Shown here piece by piece: positions 29,800 through 38,903 of a stretch of 64,000 nt of DNA (the stretch's first letter is position 1; each line of letters starts with the position of its first letter). Position numbers and translations under genes: made by a program. Under the pieces are notes generated by a model, which worked only from the letters and a program-made list of their open reading frames with translations, did no database searches and was not told the origin of the DNA. The DNA is from Streptomyces pactum (GTDB lineage: Bacteria; Actinomycetota; Actinomycetes; Streptomycetales; Streptomycetaceae), in contig NZ_JACYXC010000001.1 of the NCBI RefSeq assembly GCF_016031615.1, positions 4,836,001 to 4,900,000 on the forward strand. Reading direction: 5' to 3'.

Positions 29800-30656
29800 C
29801 CTGTGGAAAACCGTGTCCTCGCAGGTCGGAAGGGTGAGAGGGGGGAGGGCGGGGAAGGGAGGAGAAGGGAGAGAGGAGGGCGGCGGGAAGGGGAGAAGCC
29901 ACCGCCGGCCGCGGGCCGGAGCGGCCACCGGCCGGCCGCCGCCGCTACGGGGCCACCCGTGACGGGCCGGAGCGGCGGTGCGCGGGGCGGATCGCGGGCA
30001 CCGGTCGAGGTCCGCGGACAACGGTCGGCGGGCGATGCCGGTCGCGGGTCACGGCCGTCGGCGGACGCCGGGCATGGGTACGGGGCGCGTCGTCGGCGGA
30101 CAGCGGCACATTCGGGTCACGATCCTCGGCGGGCACGGCCACGGGCACGGTCACCCGCCGGCACCGGCGCGTAGGTGCCGGTCAGCGACGGGCACCGGCT
30201 GGAGGTAACGGTCGGCGGCCGACACCGGACGAGTCACCGTTCGGGCCCGGTACCGTCCGCCCGGTGGCCCGGTGGCCGTATCAACTCGCCGGGCCGGGGA
30301 CGAACCTGTCTCGGCGCCCGCACCGCCGGCCGGGCCCGGCCCACGGCCTCGAACGACCGCCACGCCCCGGCGCCCTCGCCTCCGAACCACCCGCCGCACC
30401 CCGCACTCCGCACCCCGCACCCCGCACCCCGCACTCCGCACCCAGTGGCTCACGGCCTCGTATCACCGGCCGCGCTTCCCACCGCGCGCGGACGCCAGGA
30501 ACGAACCACCGGCCCGGTCCGGAAACATGAACACCCGTCCCGTCCCGCCCGGCCCTCCGGGGCCGCCCCGGGACCGCCGTGCTCCCGGGCCTCCGCGGGC
30601 CGCCCGCGTACGGGCCCCGCGCCCCGTCCTCCCGTCGGCCCTGCCCCCGCCGCCGC
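29800..30656. other. Long intergenic region
   Basis: About 850 bases without a supported gene: a purine-rich patch (GGGAGGGCGGGG..., 29835-29900), GC-rich DNA, and a heptamer array at 30395-30443. Open frames on both strands are Arg/Pro/Gly-rich and mutually overlapping, so I read them as composition artefacts. Confidence 0.45.
30395..30443. repeat. Seven tandem copies of a 7-base unit CGCACYC
   Basis: Exact heptamer array with pattern CCC, CTC, CCC, CCC, CCC, CTC, CCC in the last three bases. A period of 7 shifts all reading frames in turn, so it is not coding. 49 bases, perfect period. Confidence 0.8.
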
Positions 30657-32546
30657 TCAGAGCGAGGTCGGCAGCGGCAGCTCGAACCACACCACCTTGC
30701 CGGCGCTCAGCCGGGTCGCTCCCCACCGCCGGGCCAGCCGGTTGACCAGGTACAGTCCGCGGCCGCCCTCGTCGGACGGCCGGGCCTGGCGCAGCCGGGG
30801 CAGCTGGGGGACGTCGTCACCGACCTCGCAGCGGAGCACGTCGGTGTGCAGCAGCCGGAGCGTGATGGGACGTTCGGCGTACCGCACCGCGTTCGTCACC
30901 ACCTCGCTGACCAGCAGCTCCACCGCGTCCGACAGATCGCTCAGCCCCCAGCGCTCCAGCGCCCGCCGGGCCAGCCGGCGCGCCTGGCCGGCCGTCTGCG
31001 CCCGCGGGTCCAGAAACCAGTACGCCACGTCGCTGGGCGCGATCCCCTCGAACCGGGCGGCGAGCAGAGCCACGTCGTCGTCCCGGTCGCCCGGGCCGAG
31101 CATGTCCAGCACCTCGTCGCAGAGCGGCTCCAGCGGCGGCGGGTTGGAGCCGGTGAGCCGCGCGGTGGCGGTCAGCCGCTCCCGCAGCTGCTCGATCCCG
31201 GTCCACACGTCCCGCATCCGCGACTCGACCAGGCCGTCGGTGTACAGCAGCAGCGTGGCGCCGGCCGGGGCGTCCAGCTCCACCGCCTCGAAGTCCACCC
31301 CGCCCACGCCGATCGGCGCGCCGGGCGGCACCCGCAGCACCTCCGCGCGCCCGCCCCGGTGCAGCAGCACCGGCGGCGGATGCCCGGCGTTCGCGACCAC
31401 GATGCGGTGCGCGACCGGGTCGTAGACCGCGTACAGGCAGGTCGCCATCCGGTCGGTGCCCAGCCGCTGGGCCTGTTCGTCGAGGTGGTGCAGCACCTCC
31501 TGCGGCGGCAGGTCGAGCCCCGCCAGGGTCTGGGCGGTGGTCCGCAGCTGCCCCATGATGGCCGCGGAGGTCATGGAGTGCCCCATGACGTCGCCGACCA
31601 CCAGCGCCACCCGGTTGCCCGGCAGCGGGATGGCGTCGTACCAGTCGCCGCCGACCCGGGCGGTCTCGGCGGCGGGCAGGTAGCGGCTGGCCAGCCGGAC
31701 CCCGGTGGGCTGCGGCAGCGAGTCGGGGAGCATGGTGCGCTGCAGCTCGTCGGCGATGTACACCTCGCGGCCGTAGAGCACCGCCTTGTCCACGCCGAGC
31801 GCGGTGTGGGTGGCGAGCTGCGCGGCCACCAGCAGGTCGTCCGGTTCGAAGGACGGCCGGTCCGGGCGGCGGACGAACACCGCCGCGCCGATCACCCGGC
31901 GCCGTCCGCGCAGCGGCGCCAGCACGGTGCGCTGACCGGTGGCCACCGTCCGGCCGTCACCGAGGAGTTCGGGCAGCGCGGCCCGCGCGGCGGTGGAGTC
32001 CCCGAACACCGGGCGTACCCCGCGCAGCACCTCCGCAAGCGGGCCGCCCGGCTCCACCTCGCACAGCTCGCTGGCCGGGCCGCCGGCCATCAGCGGGGAC
32101 AGGTCGGGCTGGGACGGCGTGATCGGCAGCCGTACCCCCTCGGTGTCCGGCTCCTCGGGAATCCGGTCGGTGCGGCGCAGCCGCAGCACCACCGGCCCGA
32201 CCGGGCGCTCGTCACCCACCGGCAGCGGGTCCCGCAGGTAGACCAGGATCGCGTCGGCGAAGGTGGGCACGGTGGCCCGGCACAGGCCGAGCACGATCTC
32301 GTCCAGGTCGATGCCGCGGGAGATCCGCCGGGTCGCGGCGCCCACGAACCGCAACCGGTCACCGCTGCGGTCCCGTACCCCGGCGGCCCGGTCCGGGCCG
32401 GCCGGCGGGGGCACCGGCACCGCCGTGGCGCCGTCCGTGCCCGGCAGGCCCCCGGGCACCCGGCGGGCGGCCGGGACACCGGCCGCCGGAGCGTCCCCGG
32501 GGGCCGCCTCGCCCGCGGTCCCCGCGCGCCCGGTGTCGTCCGTCAT
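30657..32546 (-). CDS. GAF - SpoIIE-type PP2C phosphatase - HATPase regulator
   Basis: 629-residue soluble signalling protein. A GAF-like sensor spans about residues 60-240. The SpoIIE/PP2C phosphatase is at about 270-480, with GGDWYDAIPLPGNRVALVVGD and GDRDDDVALLAARF supplying metal-binding Asp residues. A C-terminal GHKL ATPase domain is also present (VELLVSEVVTNAVRY, DEGGRGLYLVNRLARRWG). It probably controls an anti-sigma/anti-anti-sigma switch. ATG 32546 has an AGGGG box, but homologues (from memory) begin VTEHPTS; that N-terminus is encoded in another frame at 33301, so the full protein may be about 250 residues longer with one frameshift near 32620. Confidence 0.85.
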   Translation of the reverse strand: MTDDTGRAGTAGEAAPGDAPAAGVPAARRVPGGLPGTDGATAVPVPPPAGPDRAAGVRDRSGDRLRFVGAATRRISRGIDLDEIVLGLCRATVPTFADAILVYLRDPLPVGDERPVGPVVLRLRRTDRIPEEPDTEGVRLPITPSQPDLSPLMAGGPASELCEVEPGGPLAEVLRGVRPVFGDSTAARAALPELLGDGRTVATGQRTVLAPLRGRRRVIGAAVFVRRPDRPSFEPDDLLVAAQLATHTALGVDKAVLYGREVYIADELQRTMLPDSLPQPTGVRLASRYLPAAETARVGGDWYDAIPLPGNRVALVVGDVMGHSMTSAAIMGQLRTTAQTLAGLDLPPQEVLHHLDEQAQRLGTDRMATCLYAVYDPVAHRIVVANAGHPPPVLLHRGGRAEVLRVPPGAPIGVGGVDFEAVELDAPAGATLLLYTDGLVESRMRDVWTGIEQLRERLTATARLTGSNPPPLEPLCDEVLDMLGPGDRDDDVALLAARFEGIAPSDVAYWFLDPRAQTAGQARRLARRALERWGLSDLSDAVELLVSEVVTNAVRYAERPITLRLLHTDVLRCEVGDDVPQLPRLRQARPSDEGGRGLYLVNRLARRWGATRLSAGKVVWFELPLPTSL

Positions 32547-33301
32547 CTCGCCGTGCCCCTGTCCGTGTCCCTGTCCCGCCACCCGGAGGGCGGCGTCGCG
32601 ATCCCTTTCTGCTCCGTCCCCCGCGGCCGGCCGGTCCCCCGGACCCCGCCCGGTGGTTCCCCCGGCCGGGGTGGTCCGGCCGTCCCGCCGCCACCGCCGC
32701 CCTCGCCGGTCCCGGCCGTCGTACCGCGGGGTCCGGCGGTCCCGTCCGCCCCGGTCCGGCCGGCTCCGCCCTGGTCCGGGTGGTGGCTGGGGGTGGCCCC
32801 GGTGCGCCCGGCGTCCCCGCGCGGATGTTCCGCCCCGGGCCGCGCCTCCGGCGCCGCGGTGGCCGGGCCGCACCCGCCGTCCCATCCCGGGGTGGTGTGC
32901 TGGGGGTCGGCCGGATCGGGGTACGGCCGCGGACCGGCCGGGTCCGCCGGGTCGGCGCCGGCCGCCGGGTGGTGCGGTCCGGAGCCGGCCGGTCCCGGGC
33001 CGGGCGGGGCCGCCGGACCGGGCCGGCCGGCCGCGTCCCACCGCTGCCGTGCCGGCCCGCCGGACCCCGGACCGGGCGGCACGCCTCCGACCGCTCCGGG
33101 CCGGCCGGCCGCGTGGGTGCCGTCGCCCCGCCCGCCGGCCTCCCCGTGGCCGTCCGCCGGGGCGGGCCGGGCCAGGCCGTGCGGCTCCGGCCGGGACGTG
33201 CCCTCGTCGGCGTCACCGGCGTCCGGGGCCCGCTGGGCGCGCGAGACCGCGGCAGGTGCCTCGGCCTGCCGTTTCTCTGGGGAGGTGGGGTGCTCCGTCA
33301 C
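32543..33301 (-). CDS. Disordered Gly/Pro-rich frame, probable N-terminus of the SpoIIE phosphatase
   Basis: GTG 33301 starts MTEHPTSPEKRQAEAP, then about 230 Gly/Pro/Ala-rich residues, ending at TGA 32543 in an ATGA overlap with the phosphatase ATG. One extra G in the G5 run of GCGGGGGACGG (about 32623-32632) would join it in frame to the phosphatase through GDGAERDRDAALRVAG, which also has normal GC-rich third positions. So this is either a separate translationally coupled ORF or, more likely, a frameshifted N-terminal linker. No fold is recognisable. Confidence 0.45.
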   Translation of the reverse strand: MTEHPTSPEKRQAEAPAAVSRAQRAPDAGDADEGTSRPEPHGLARPAPADGHGEAGGRGDGTHAAGRPGAVGGVPPGPGSGGPARQRWDAAGRPGPAAPPGPGPAGSGPHHPAAGADPADPAGPRPYPDPADPQHTTPGWDGGCGPATAAPEARPGAEHPRGDAGRTGATPSHHPDQGGAGRTGADGTAGPRGTTAGTGEGGGGGGTAGPPRPGEPPGGVRGTGRPRGTEQKGIATPPSGWRDRDTDRGTAR

Positions 33302-33371
33302 GCGTGGGTTTCCGTCCGTCCGGGGCCGTGCGCCGTACTCGGTCAGGCGCACCGGGGGTCAGGCACGTCTG

Positions 33372-34085
33372 TCAGGCACGTCGCCGGCAGTGCAGGAAGA
33401 GCTGGATCTCGGGTGGTACGTCCGTGCTGGCGGGGGCGTACGCGTGTGACTCCTCCGCGATCACCTCGAAGCCGGCGTCGCCCACGACCTGGCGCAATTC
33501 GTCCCGCAGGTAACCGGATACCCGGATCGTGTTGCCCAGGAACGGGATCGTGAAGTCGTCCACGTCGGCCTCGACCATGGACAGCACCATCAGCCCCTCC
33601 GGCCTCAGCAGCCCCCACAGGGTGCGCAGCGCGTGCGGGATCTCCGCCCGGGGCAGCATCAGCAGGGAGAAGAACGCCACCACGCCGTCGAAGGTTCCCA
33701 GATGGCCGGGCGAGCCGGGACCGCGGGAGCCGCCGGGCCGCAGATCGGCCAGATCCATGCGGTGGAACTCGGCGTCGGGGACGTTGTCCCGGGCGATCTT
33801 CAGCATCCCCGGGGAGATGTCGATGCCGACCACCCGGTGCCCGGCCTCCGCCAGCTGACGCGCCGTCGGCTCACCGGTGCCGCAGCCCACGTCCAGCACC
33901 CGGGACCCTGCCGGCAGGGCGGAGGCCAGCCAGCCGCCGCTGGCCAGCTGCCCGTCCTTGTGCGGGAACGCCTCGTCGTAGCGGTCCCCGATGGCGTCGA
34001 ACGCCTCCGCCTGGCCGATCCGGTCCAGGGCCAGCCGGTCGAGCCCCTGATACCCCTGGTAGCCGCCCTCGCCGTCACCGCTCAC
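33372..34085 (-). CDS. Class I SAM-dependent methyltransferase
   Basis: 237-residue small-molecule methyltransferase. Motif I is VLDVGCGTGEPTARQLAE (about residues 64-81); motif II acidic end is VVGIDISPGML; post-motif region is EFHRMDLADL and LLRPEGLMVLSMVEAD. A Tyr/Gly-rich N-terminus (GGYQGYQGLDR) is unusual. Same strand and just upstream of the phosphatase genes (70-base gap), so possibly co-transcribed. Substrate unknown. Confidence 0.85.
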   Translation of the reverse strand: MSGDGEGGYQGYQGLDRLALDRIGQAEAFDAIGDRYDEAFPHKDGQLASGGWLASALPAGSRVLDVGCGTGEPTARQLAEAGHRVVGIDISPGMLKIARDNVPDAEFHRMDLADLRPGGSRGPGSPGHLGTFDGVVAFFSLLMLPRAEIPHALRTLWGLLRPEGLMVLSMVEADVDDFTIPFLGNTIRVSGYLRDELRQVVGDAGFEVIAEESHAYAPASTDVPPEIQLFLHCRRRA

Positions 34086-34222
34086 GTTCCGTCCCGCCCC
34101 TCCTGTGACCGCGCGTCAACTTGTCCGTGTCGACCGCGCGTTGCGCCGGTGTCTCATTTCCGGCCCGCCCACGTTTCCGGACGACGATCCTACGTTTGGA
34201 ACACAGGGGCACAGCAAGAGGT

Positions 34223-34915
34223 TCAGGGCCCCGAGTGCACCGACATACGATCCCAGTCCGCGGGCAGCGGCGGTACCGTCCAGGACGGATCCGGCCGCCA
34301 GTGCTCCCAGCCGTCCGGGAAGGGCGTCCTCCACGCCGAGATCAGCTCCACGGCGGCGTCGCCCGCGGCCCGGACCCGTTCCGCCTGCTCGGAGCTCATC
34401 AGCCCGGCGCGCTGGGCCTGCGCGAACTCGTCCTCGTCCTTCCACTCCCAGGTGCGGTCCCGGTACACCGCGATGTCCAGGAAGTGGTCCTCGGAGTCCA
34501 CCCCGCCGCTCCACCGCCGCAGCGGTTCCTCCAGGTTCACGTACCAGTTCTTGAACGTCCAGCCCGGCTCCCAGAACAGCCACACCGACCAGGGCTCCGC
34601 CGGGCGGGCCAGCTTGAGCACCCCGGTGCCCAGCCACTCGCACCGGGCCGGCCTGCGGGGCCTGGTGTAGCGGGTGGCCAGCGGCTCGCGGTGCACCGGC
34701 GTGCCGTCCAGCAGCTGCGGCCGCACGCACGTGGTGCCCGGCGCCAGCCACACGGCCAGCAGCTCGGGGGAGTCCTGGACGACGGTGACCGGACGGCAGA
34801 TGTGGATACGGTCGGTGGCGTTGCCCCGGTAGCGCCACAGTATGTGGTCGCCCGGCGCCCAGCGAGCCGTACCGCCACCCGTGGTGCCCGTCGCCCGGGC
34901 CGTATCCGCTGTCAT
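34223..34915 (-). CDS. DUF402 / FomD-like phosphoesterase
   Basis: 230-residue protein of the DUF402 family, barrel-fold metal-dependent nucleoside phosphate hydrolases (FomD, Ntdp). Family signatures are visible: ILWRYRG, VWLAPGTTCVRP, FWEPGWTFKNWYVNLEEP, DHFLDIAVYRD and WKDEDEFAQAQRAGL, which contribute metal-binding Asp residues. Cytoplasmic. Its streptomycete neighbourhood next to fumC is conserved (from memory). Confidence 0.82.
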   Translation of the reverse strand: MTADTARATGTTGGGTARWAPGDHILWRYRGNATDRIHICRPVTVVQDSPELLAVWLAPGTTCVRPQLLDGTPVHREPLATRYTRPRRPARCEWLGTGVLKLARPAEPWSVWLFWEPGWTFKNWYVNLEEPLRRWSGGVDSEDHFLDIAVYRDRTWEWKDEDEFAQAQRAGLMSSEQAERVRAAGDAAVELISAWRTPFPDGWEHWRPDPSWTVPPLPADWDRMSVHSGP

Positions 34916-35252
34916 GCGCAGATCTTAGGTGGGGGCCGGGGCGCCCCGCCGTGACATGTACCGCACCGCTGTGCCGCAACCGCTGTGCCGCCGGCCGGCA
35001 CCGGTGCCGCGCGGGTGCGGCCCGGCGGCCCGGCGGTCCTGTGGCCCGGCCCCGGTCAGCGGCTGCCGGGAGGACGGGAGGCTCCGGGCGGGGGCGTCAG
35101 GGGGCACCAGGGGAGCGGGCCGCGCCCCGGCCGGGCGGTCCGTCAGGGCTGCCCGCCCGGCTCCCCGCCGCGCTCCGGCCCTCAGGGGCCGCCCCGCCCG
35201 GGTTCCGGACGTGCCCGGCTCCCCGGCGTGCCCGGCTTCCGGGCGCGCCCGC
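34916..35252. other. Gap between DUF402 gene and fumC
   Basis: About 340 GC-rich bases, repeating CGTGCCCGGCTTCC-like sequence at 35205-35245. No gene or clean hairpin. Confidence 0.4.
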
Positions 35253-36662
35253 TCAGGGGTGCGTCATCCGCAGCACGTCCAGCGCCTCGTCCAACTGCTC
35301 GGTGGTGAGCAGGCCCCGCTCCACGTACCCCGACTCCAGCACCACCTCGCGGATGGTCTTCCGCTCCGCCAGCGACCGCTTCGCCACCCGGGCCGCCTCC
35401 TCGTAGCCGATGTACCGGTTGAGCGGGGTCACCACCGAGGGCGAGGACTCGGCGTACTCGCGGGCCCGCTCCCCGTTCGCGGTGATCCCGTCCACCGTCC
35501 GGTCGGCCAGCAGCCGGGCGGCGTTGGACAGCAGCCGGACCGACTCCAGCAGGTTCTTCGCCATCACCGGCATCATCACGTTGAGCTCGAAGTTCCCCGA
35601 GGCGCCGGCCCAGGCGATGGTCGCGTCGTTCCCGACGACCTGGGCGGCGACCATCAGCACCGCCTCCGGCACCACCGGGTTCACCTTGCCCGGCATGATC
35701 GACGAACCCGGCTGGAGGTCGGGCAGGGCGATCTCGGCCAGTCCGGTGCGCGGGCCGGAGGACATCCAGCGCAGATCGTTGCAAATCTTGGTGAGGCCCA
35801 CCGCGATGGTCCGCAACTGGCCGGAGGTCTCCACCAGCGCGTCCCGGGCACCCTGCGCCTCGAAGTGGTCCCGGGCCTCGGTCAGCGGCAGCCCGGTCAC
35901 CCGGGCCACCTCGGCGATCACGGCGGCGGAGAACCCGGGCGGGGTGTTGATGCCGGTGCCCACGGCGGTGCCGCCCAGCGGCAGTTCGGCGAGCCGGGGG
36001 AGGGCGGCGCGCAGCCGCTCCACGCCGTACCGGACCTGCGCCGCGTAACCGCCGAACTCCTGGCCCAGGGTGACCGGGGTGGCGTCCATCAGATGGGTCC
36101 GGCCGGCCTTCACCACCTCGGCGAACTCGGCCGATTTCCGCTCCAGCGCCGCCGCCAGGTGCTCCAGCGCGGGGATCAGGTCACCGGTGACGGCGGCGGT
36201 GGCGGCGATGTGGACCGAGGACGGGAAGACGTCGTTGGAGGACTGGCTGGCGTTGACGTGGTCGTTGGGGTGCACGGCGCGGCCGAGCCGCTCGGTGGCG
36301 AGGGTGGCGATGACCTCGTTGGTGTTCATGTTGGACGAGGTGCCCGAACCGGTCTGGAAGACGTCCACCGGGAAGTGGTCGTCCCACCGGCCCTCGACGA
36401 CCTCGGCCGCCGCGGCGGCGACGGCGTCGGCGATCTCCTGGTCGAGCACGCCCAGGCCGGCGTTGACCGTCGCCGCCGCGGCCTTGATCCGCCCGAGCGC
36501 CGCGATGTGGGCCCGCTCCAGCCGCTGCCCGCTGACCGGGAAGTTCTCCACCGCCCGCTGGGTCTGGGCCCGCCACTTGGCGTCCGCGGGCACCAGCACC
36601 TCGCCCATCGAGTCGTGCTCGACCCGCATTCCGGTGTCCTGCCCGTCGATCGGATCGGTCAT
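35253..36662 (-). CDS. fumC: Class II fumarate hydratase FumC
   Basis: Interconverts fumarate and malate in the TCA cycle; 469 residues, the usual tetrameric iron-independent enzyme. The aspartase/fumarase signature GSSIMPGKVNP is intact. So are TGSGTSSNMNTNEVIA, SQSSNDVFPSSVH and AGRTHLMDATPVTLGQEF. ATG 36662 has GGAGG about 10 bases upstream; the in-frame extension to 36788 is not conserved-looking. A class I fumarase is encoded about 10 kb away (46201-47883), giving the cell one oxygen-sensitive and one robust enzyme. Confidence 0.95.
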   Translation of the reverse strand: MTDPIDGQDTGMRVEHDSMGEVLVPADAKWRAQTQRAVENFPVSGQRLERAHIAALGRIKAAAATVNAGLGVLDQEIADAVAAAAAEVVEGRWDDHFPVDVFQTGSGTSSNMNTNEVIATLATERLGRAVHPNDHVNASQSSNDVFPSSVHIAATAAVTGDLIPALEHLAAALERKSAEFAEVVKAGRTHLMDATPVTLGQEFGGYAAQVRYGVERLRAALPRLAELPLGGTAVGTGINTPPGFSAAVIAEVARVTGLPLTEARDHFEAQGARDALVETSGQLRTIAVGLTKICNDLRWMSSGPRTGLAEIALPDLQPGSSIMPGKVNPVVPEAVLMVAAQVVGNDATIAWAGASGNFELNVMMPVMAKNLLESVRLLSNAARLLADRTVDGITANGERAREYAESSPSVVTPLNRYIGYEEAARVAKRSLAERKTIREVVLESGYVERGLLTTEQLDEALDVLRMTHP

Positions 36663-36782
36663 GGTGGTCTGCCTCCGCAGTGAAAGTCGTGAAAGTTGAG
36701 CGATTGTCTTGTTCGGTGTGTTCCCAACCCGCGCTACCTGCCAGTAAATACCCGGGACGACACCGACCCCCGGGAAGGCACC

Positions 36783-38327
36783 ATGCATCGCAGAAGACAG
36801 CGTGTGCGCTCCACCCTGGTGGCCGTCGCGGCCTGCGCGACCGCCTTCGCCGGCGTGCTCACCGCCGGTCCCGCCGCCACCGCCGACGCCCCGGGCCCCG
36901 GTTCACGGGGCGCCCCGGCCGCGACCGCCGTCCCCCTCCCGCCGGAGCTGGAGCAGATCCGCGCCGCGGAGGCCGTCCGGCTCTACGGCGACCCGGCGGT
37001 ACGCCCGCCCGACCAGCGCCAGACCTCGCTGATCTCGCTGGGCGACAGCGAGATCTCCGGAGAGGGCACCGGCACCTACGAGCCGGGCACCGACGGCCCG
37101 GACAACTGGTGCCACCGCTCGCCGGACGCGGCCATCCACCGCACCGGCATCGCCGCCGACGTGACCTACAACGTGGCCTGCTCGGGCGCGTACACCGGGA
37201 ACATCCGGATCGGCGGCAGCAAGCAGTACGCCGACGAACTCGTGCAGAGCGACAACCTCGCCGTCAAGGCCCGCAACACCAGGATCAAGATGGTGCTGCT
37301 GGTCGCGGGCGCCAACGACGACCTGGAGTTCGGCCCGGTCATCACCGACTGCGTGACCCGCTGGTTCACCCTCCAGGGCGCCTGCGAACCGAAGTACGCC
37401 CCCGGCTGGCAGACCCGGGTGGACGGGCTGGTGCCCAAGGTCGAGGCCACCGTGCGGGACCTGCGCACGGTGATGCGCGACGCCGGGTACGCCGACGCCG
37501 ACTACAAGCTCGTGGTGATGGGCTACCCCGGTCCGCTGGGCCCGGACTTCGAGGACAACCCGGACTTCCCCGGCCAGATCCCCGGCGGCTGCACCGGCTA
37601 CAAGGCCGACGCCGCCTGGGCCCGGAACGCCGCCGTGCCGGCCTTCGAACGCGGCATGCGGCAGGCCGCCCGGAACACCGGCGCGGTCTACCTGGACAAC
37701 TCCCGCCTCTTCCACGGCCACGAGGTGTGCGCCGACCGCACCTGGGCCCGCGGCCTGCACGTGGAACTGAGCAACCCCTTCCCGCCGGACGCCAACTCCG
37801 TCCGGCAGTCCTTCCACCCCAACATCGCCGGCCACGGCGCGTTCGCGTCCTGCCTCACCCAGCTGTACAACTCCGGCCTGCGTGAGGCGAGCTGCGCCGA
37901 CGTCAACTCCGGCGGCCGGCCGGTGCTCTTCCCGCTCGCCTGGGACGACGTGTTCCAGCCGCTGCGGAACGAGGCCACCGGCAGCTGCCTGGACGCCACC
38001 GGCGGCGCCAGCCGCAACGGCACCGCGGTCGGCGGCTGGGACTGCCACGACGGCCGCAACCAGCAGTGGTGGTACGACGCCGCCCGCGGCTCGGTGCACA
38101 CCGCGCTCAGCCAGGACCGCTGCCTGGACGTGCCCGAGGGCAGGTACACCGGCGGCACCGCGCTGGTGCTGTGGGACTGCCACGGCGGCACCCACCAGAA
38201 GTTCACCCGCTCCGGGGCGACCCTCCGTCCCACGGCGGCGCAGAACCTGTGCCTGACGCTCGCCTCGGCGAAGGACCCGGTCCGGCTGCAGCCCTGCGAC
38301 GGCACGGCACGGCAGCGCTTCGCCTGA
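36783..38327 (+). CDS. Secreted SGNH hydrolase with ricin B-type lectin domain
   Basis: 514-residue exported protein. Residues 1-38 are a signal peptide (VRSTLVAVAACATAFAGVLTAGPAATA). The SGNH domain spans about residues 70-370: ISLGDSEISGEG supplies the nucleophile, VAGANDD the oxyanion Asn, and FHPNIAGHGAF the His. The C-terminal 130 residues are a beta-trefoil with QxW-type repeats (SCLDATGG...GGWDCHDGRNQQW, RCLDVPEGRY...LWDCHGGTHQKF). It probably de-esterifies a polysaccharide or lipid. GGGAAGG precedes ATG 36783. Divergent from fumC across 120 bases. Confidence 0.87.
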   Translation: MHRRRQRVRSTLVAVAACATAFAGVLTAGPAATADAPGPGSRGAPAATAVPLPPELEQIRAAEAVRLYGDPAVRPPDQRQTSLISLGDSEISGEGTGTYEPGTDGPDNWCHRSPDAAIHRTGIAADVTYNVACSGAYTGNIRIGGSKQYADELVQSDNLAVKARNTRIKMVLLVAGANDDLEFGPVITDCVTRWFTLQGACEPKYAPGWQTRVDGLVPKVEATVRDLRTVMRDAGYADADYKLVVMGYPGPLGPDFEDNPDFPGQIPGGCTGYKADAAWARNAAVPAFERGMRQAARNTGAVYLDNSRLFHGHEVCADRTWARGLHVELSNPFPPDANSVRQSFHPNIAGHGAFASCLTQLYNSGLREASCADVNSGGRPVLFPLAWDDVFQPLRNEATGSCLDATGGASRNGTAVGGWDCHDGRNQQWWYDAARGSVHTALSQDRCLDVPEGRYTGGTALVLWDCHGGTHQKFTRSGATLRPTAAQNLCLTLASAKDPVRLQPCDGTARQRFA

Positions 38328-38354
38328 CCCGGGGCCGACCGACCCGGGACCTGA

Positions 38355-38388
38355 CCGGAGCGGCCGCCGGGCCACGGGGCCGCTCCGG
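38355..38388 (+). terminator. Hairpin after the SGNH-lectin gene
   Basis: CCGGAGCGGCC (38355-38365) pairs exactly with GGCCGCTCCGG (38378-38388), 12-base loop, 27 bases after the stop. Confidence 0.7.
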
Positions 38389-38470
38389 GCTCCTGGAGGT
38401 CCCGTCCCCGCTCCTCGGGGCGGCCCCGGGCCGCCGCGGCCCTCGGTGACTCCTCCCCGGACCGCCCGGG

Positions 38471-38589
38471 GGCGCGTGGCGGCCGACCGGGGCGGCTCCG
38501 GGGCGCGTGGCGGTTGACCGGGGCGGCTCCGGGACGCACGGCGGCTGACCCGAACCGCTCCGGGGCGCGGTGGCGGCCGGACCGGGCCG
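38471..38589. repeat. 31-bp tandem repeat, about 3.8 copies
   Basis: Units start at 38471, 38502, 38533 and 38564 and share GGCGCGTGGCGG...CGGCTCCGG; copies 1 and 2 differ at two positions. The 38328-38903 gap otherwise holds no gene. The less GC-rich part near 38680-38750 is a likely promoter for the subtilase gene. Confidence 0.7.
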
Positions 38590-38903
38590 TCCCGCGCGCG
38601 GCGGCTCCTCCCGGTGCCGCTCGGGTGTGCCGTCCGGCCGGGCGTCCTGTTCACCACCGCGGTGACAGGGCGCCCGGCCGAATGTTCGGTTTTCCCCGTC
38701 CTCGCCATTGCTGCCACGCGACGGTGGGGGTTAGCTTCGGCCTGACCCACGGTCACGCTCCGCGCGGCCGGCACCGCCGTGCCCGGACCGCCCCCGTCCC
38801 GCACGCCCCTTGGACGCCTCCCGGCCCGTACCCGGGCGGCAGCCCGCCCGTATCGGCGCCGTATCCCCGGCACCGATCCCCGACGAAGTGGAGTCCCCGC
38901 ACC

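Noticed and set aside
30395..30443. CRISPR array
   Set aside because: Heptamers are contiguous with no spacers and no cas genes lie nearby.
30175..31425. 416-codon plus-strand frame over the phosphatase C-terminus
   Set aside because: Ser/Arg/Pro-rich antisense shadow of the GHKL and PP2C domains.
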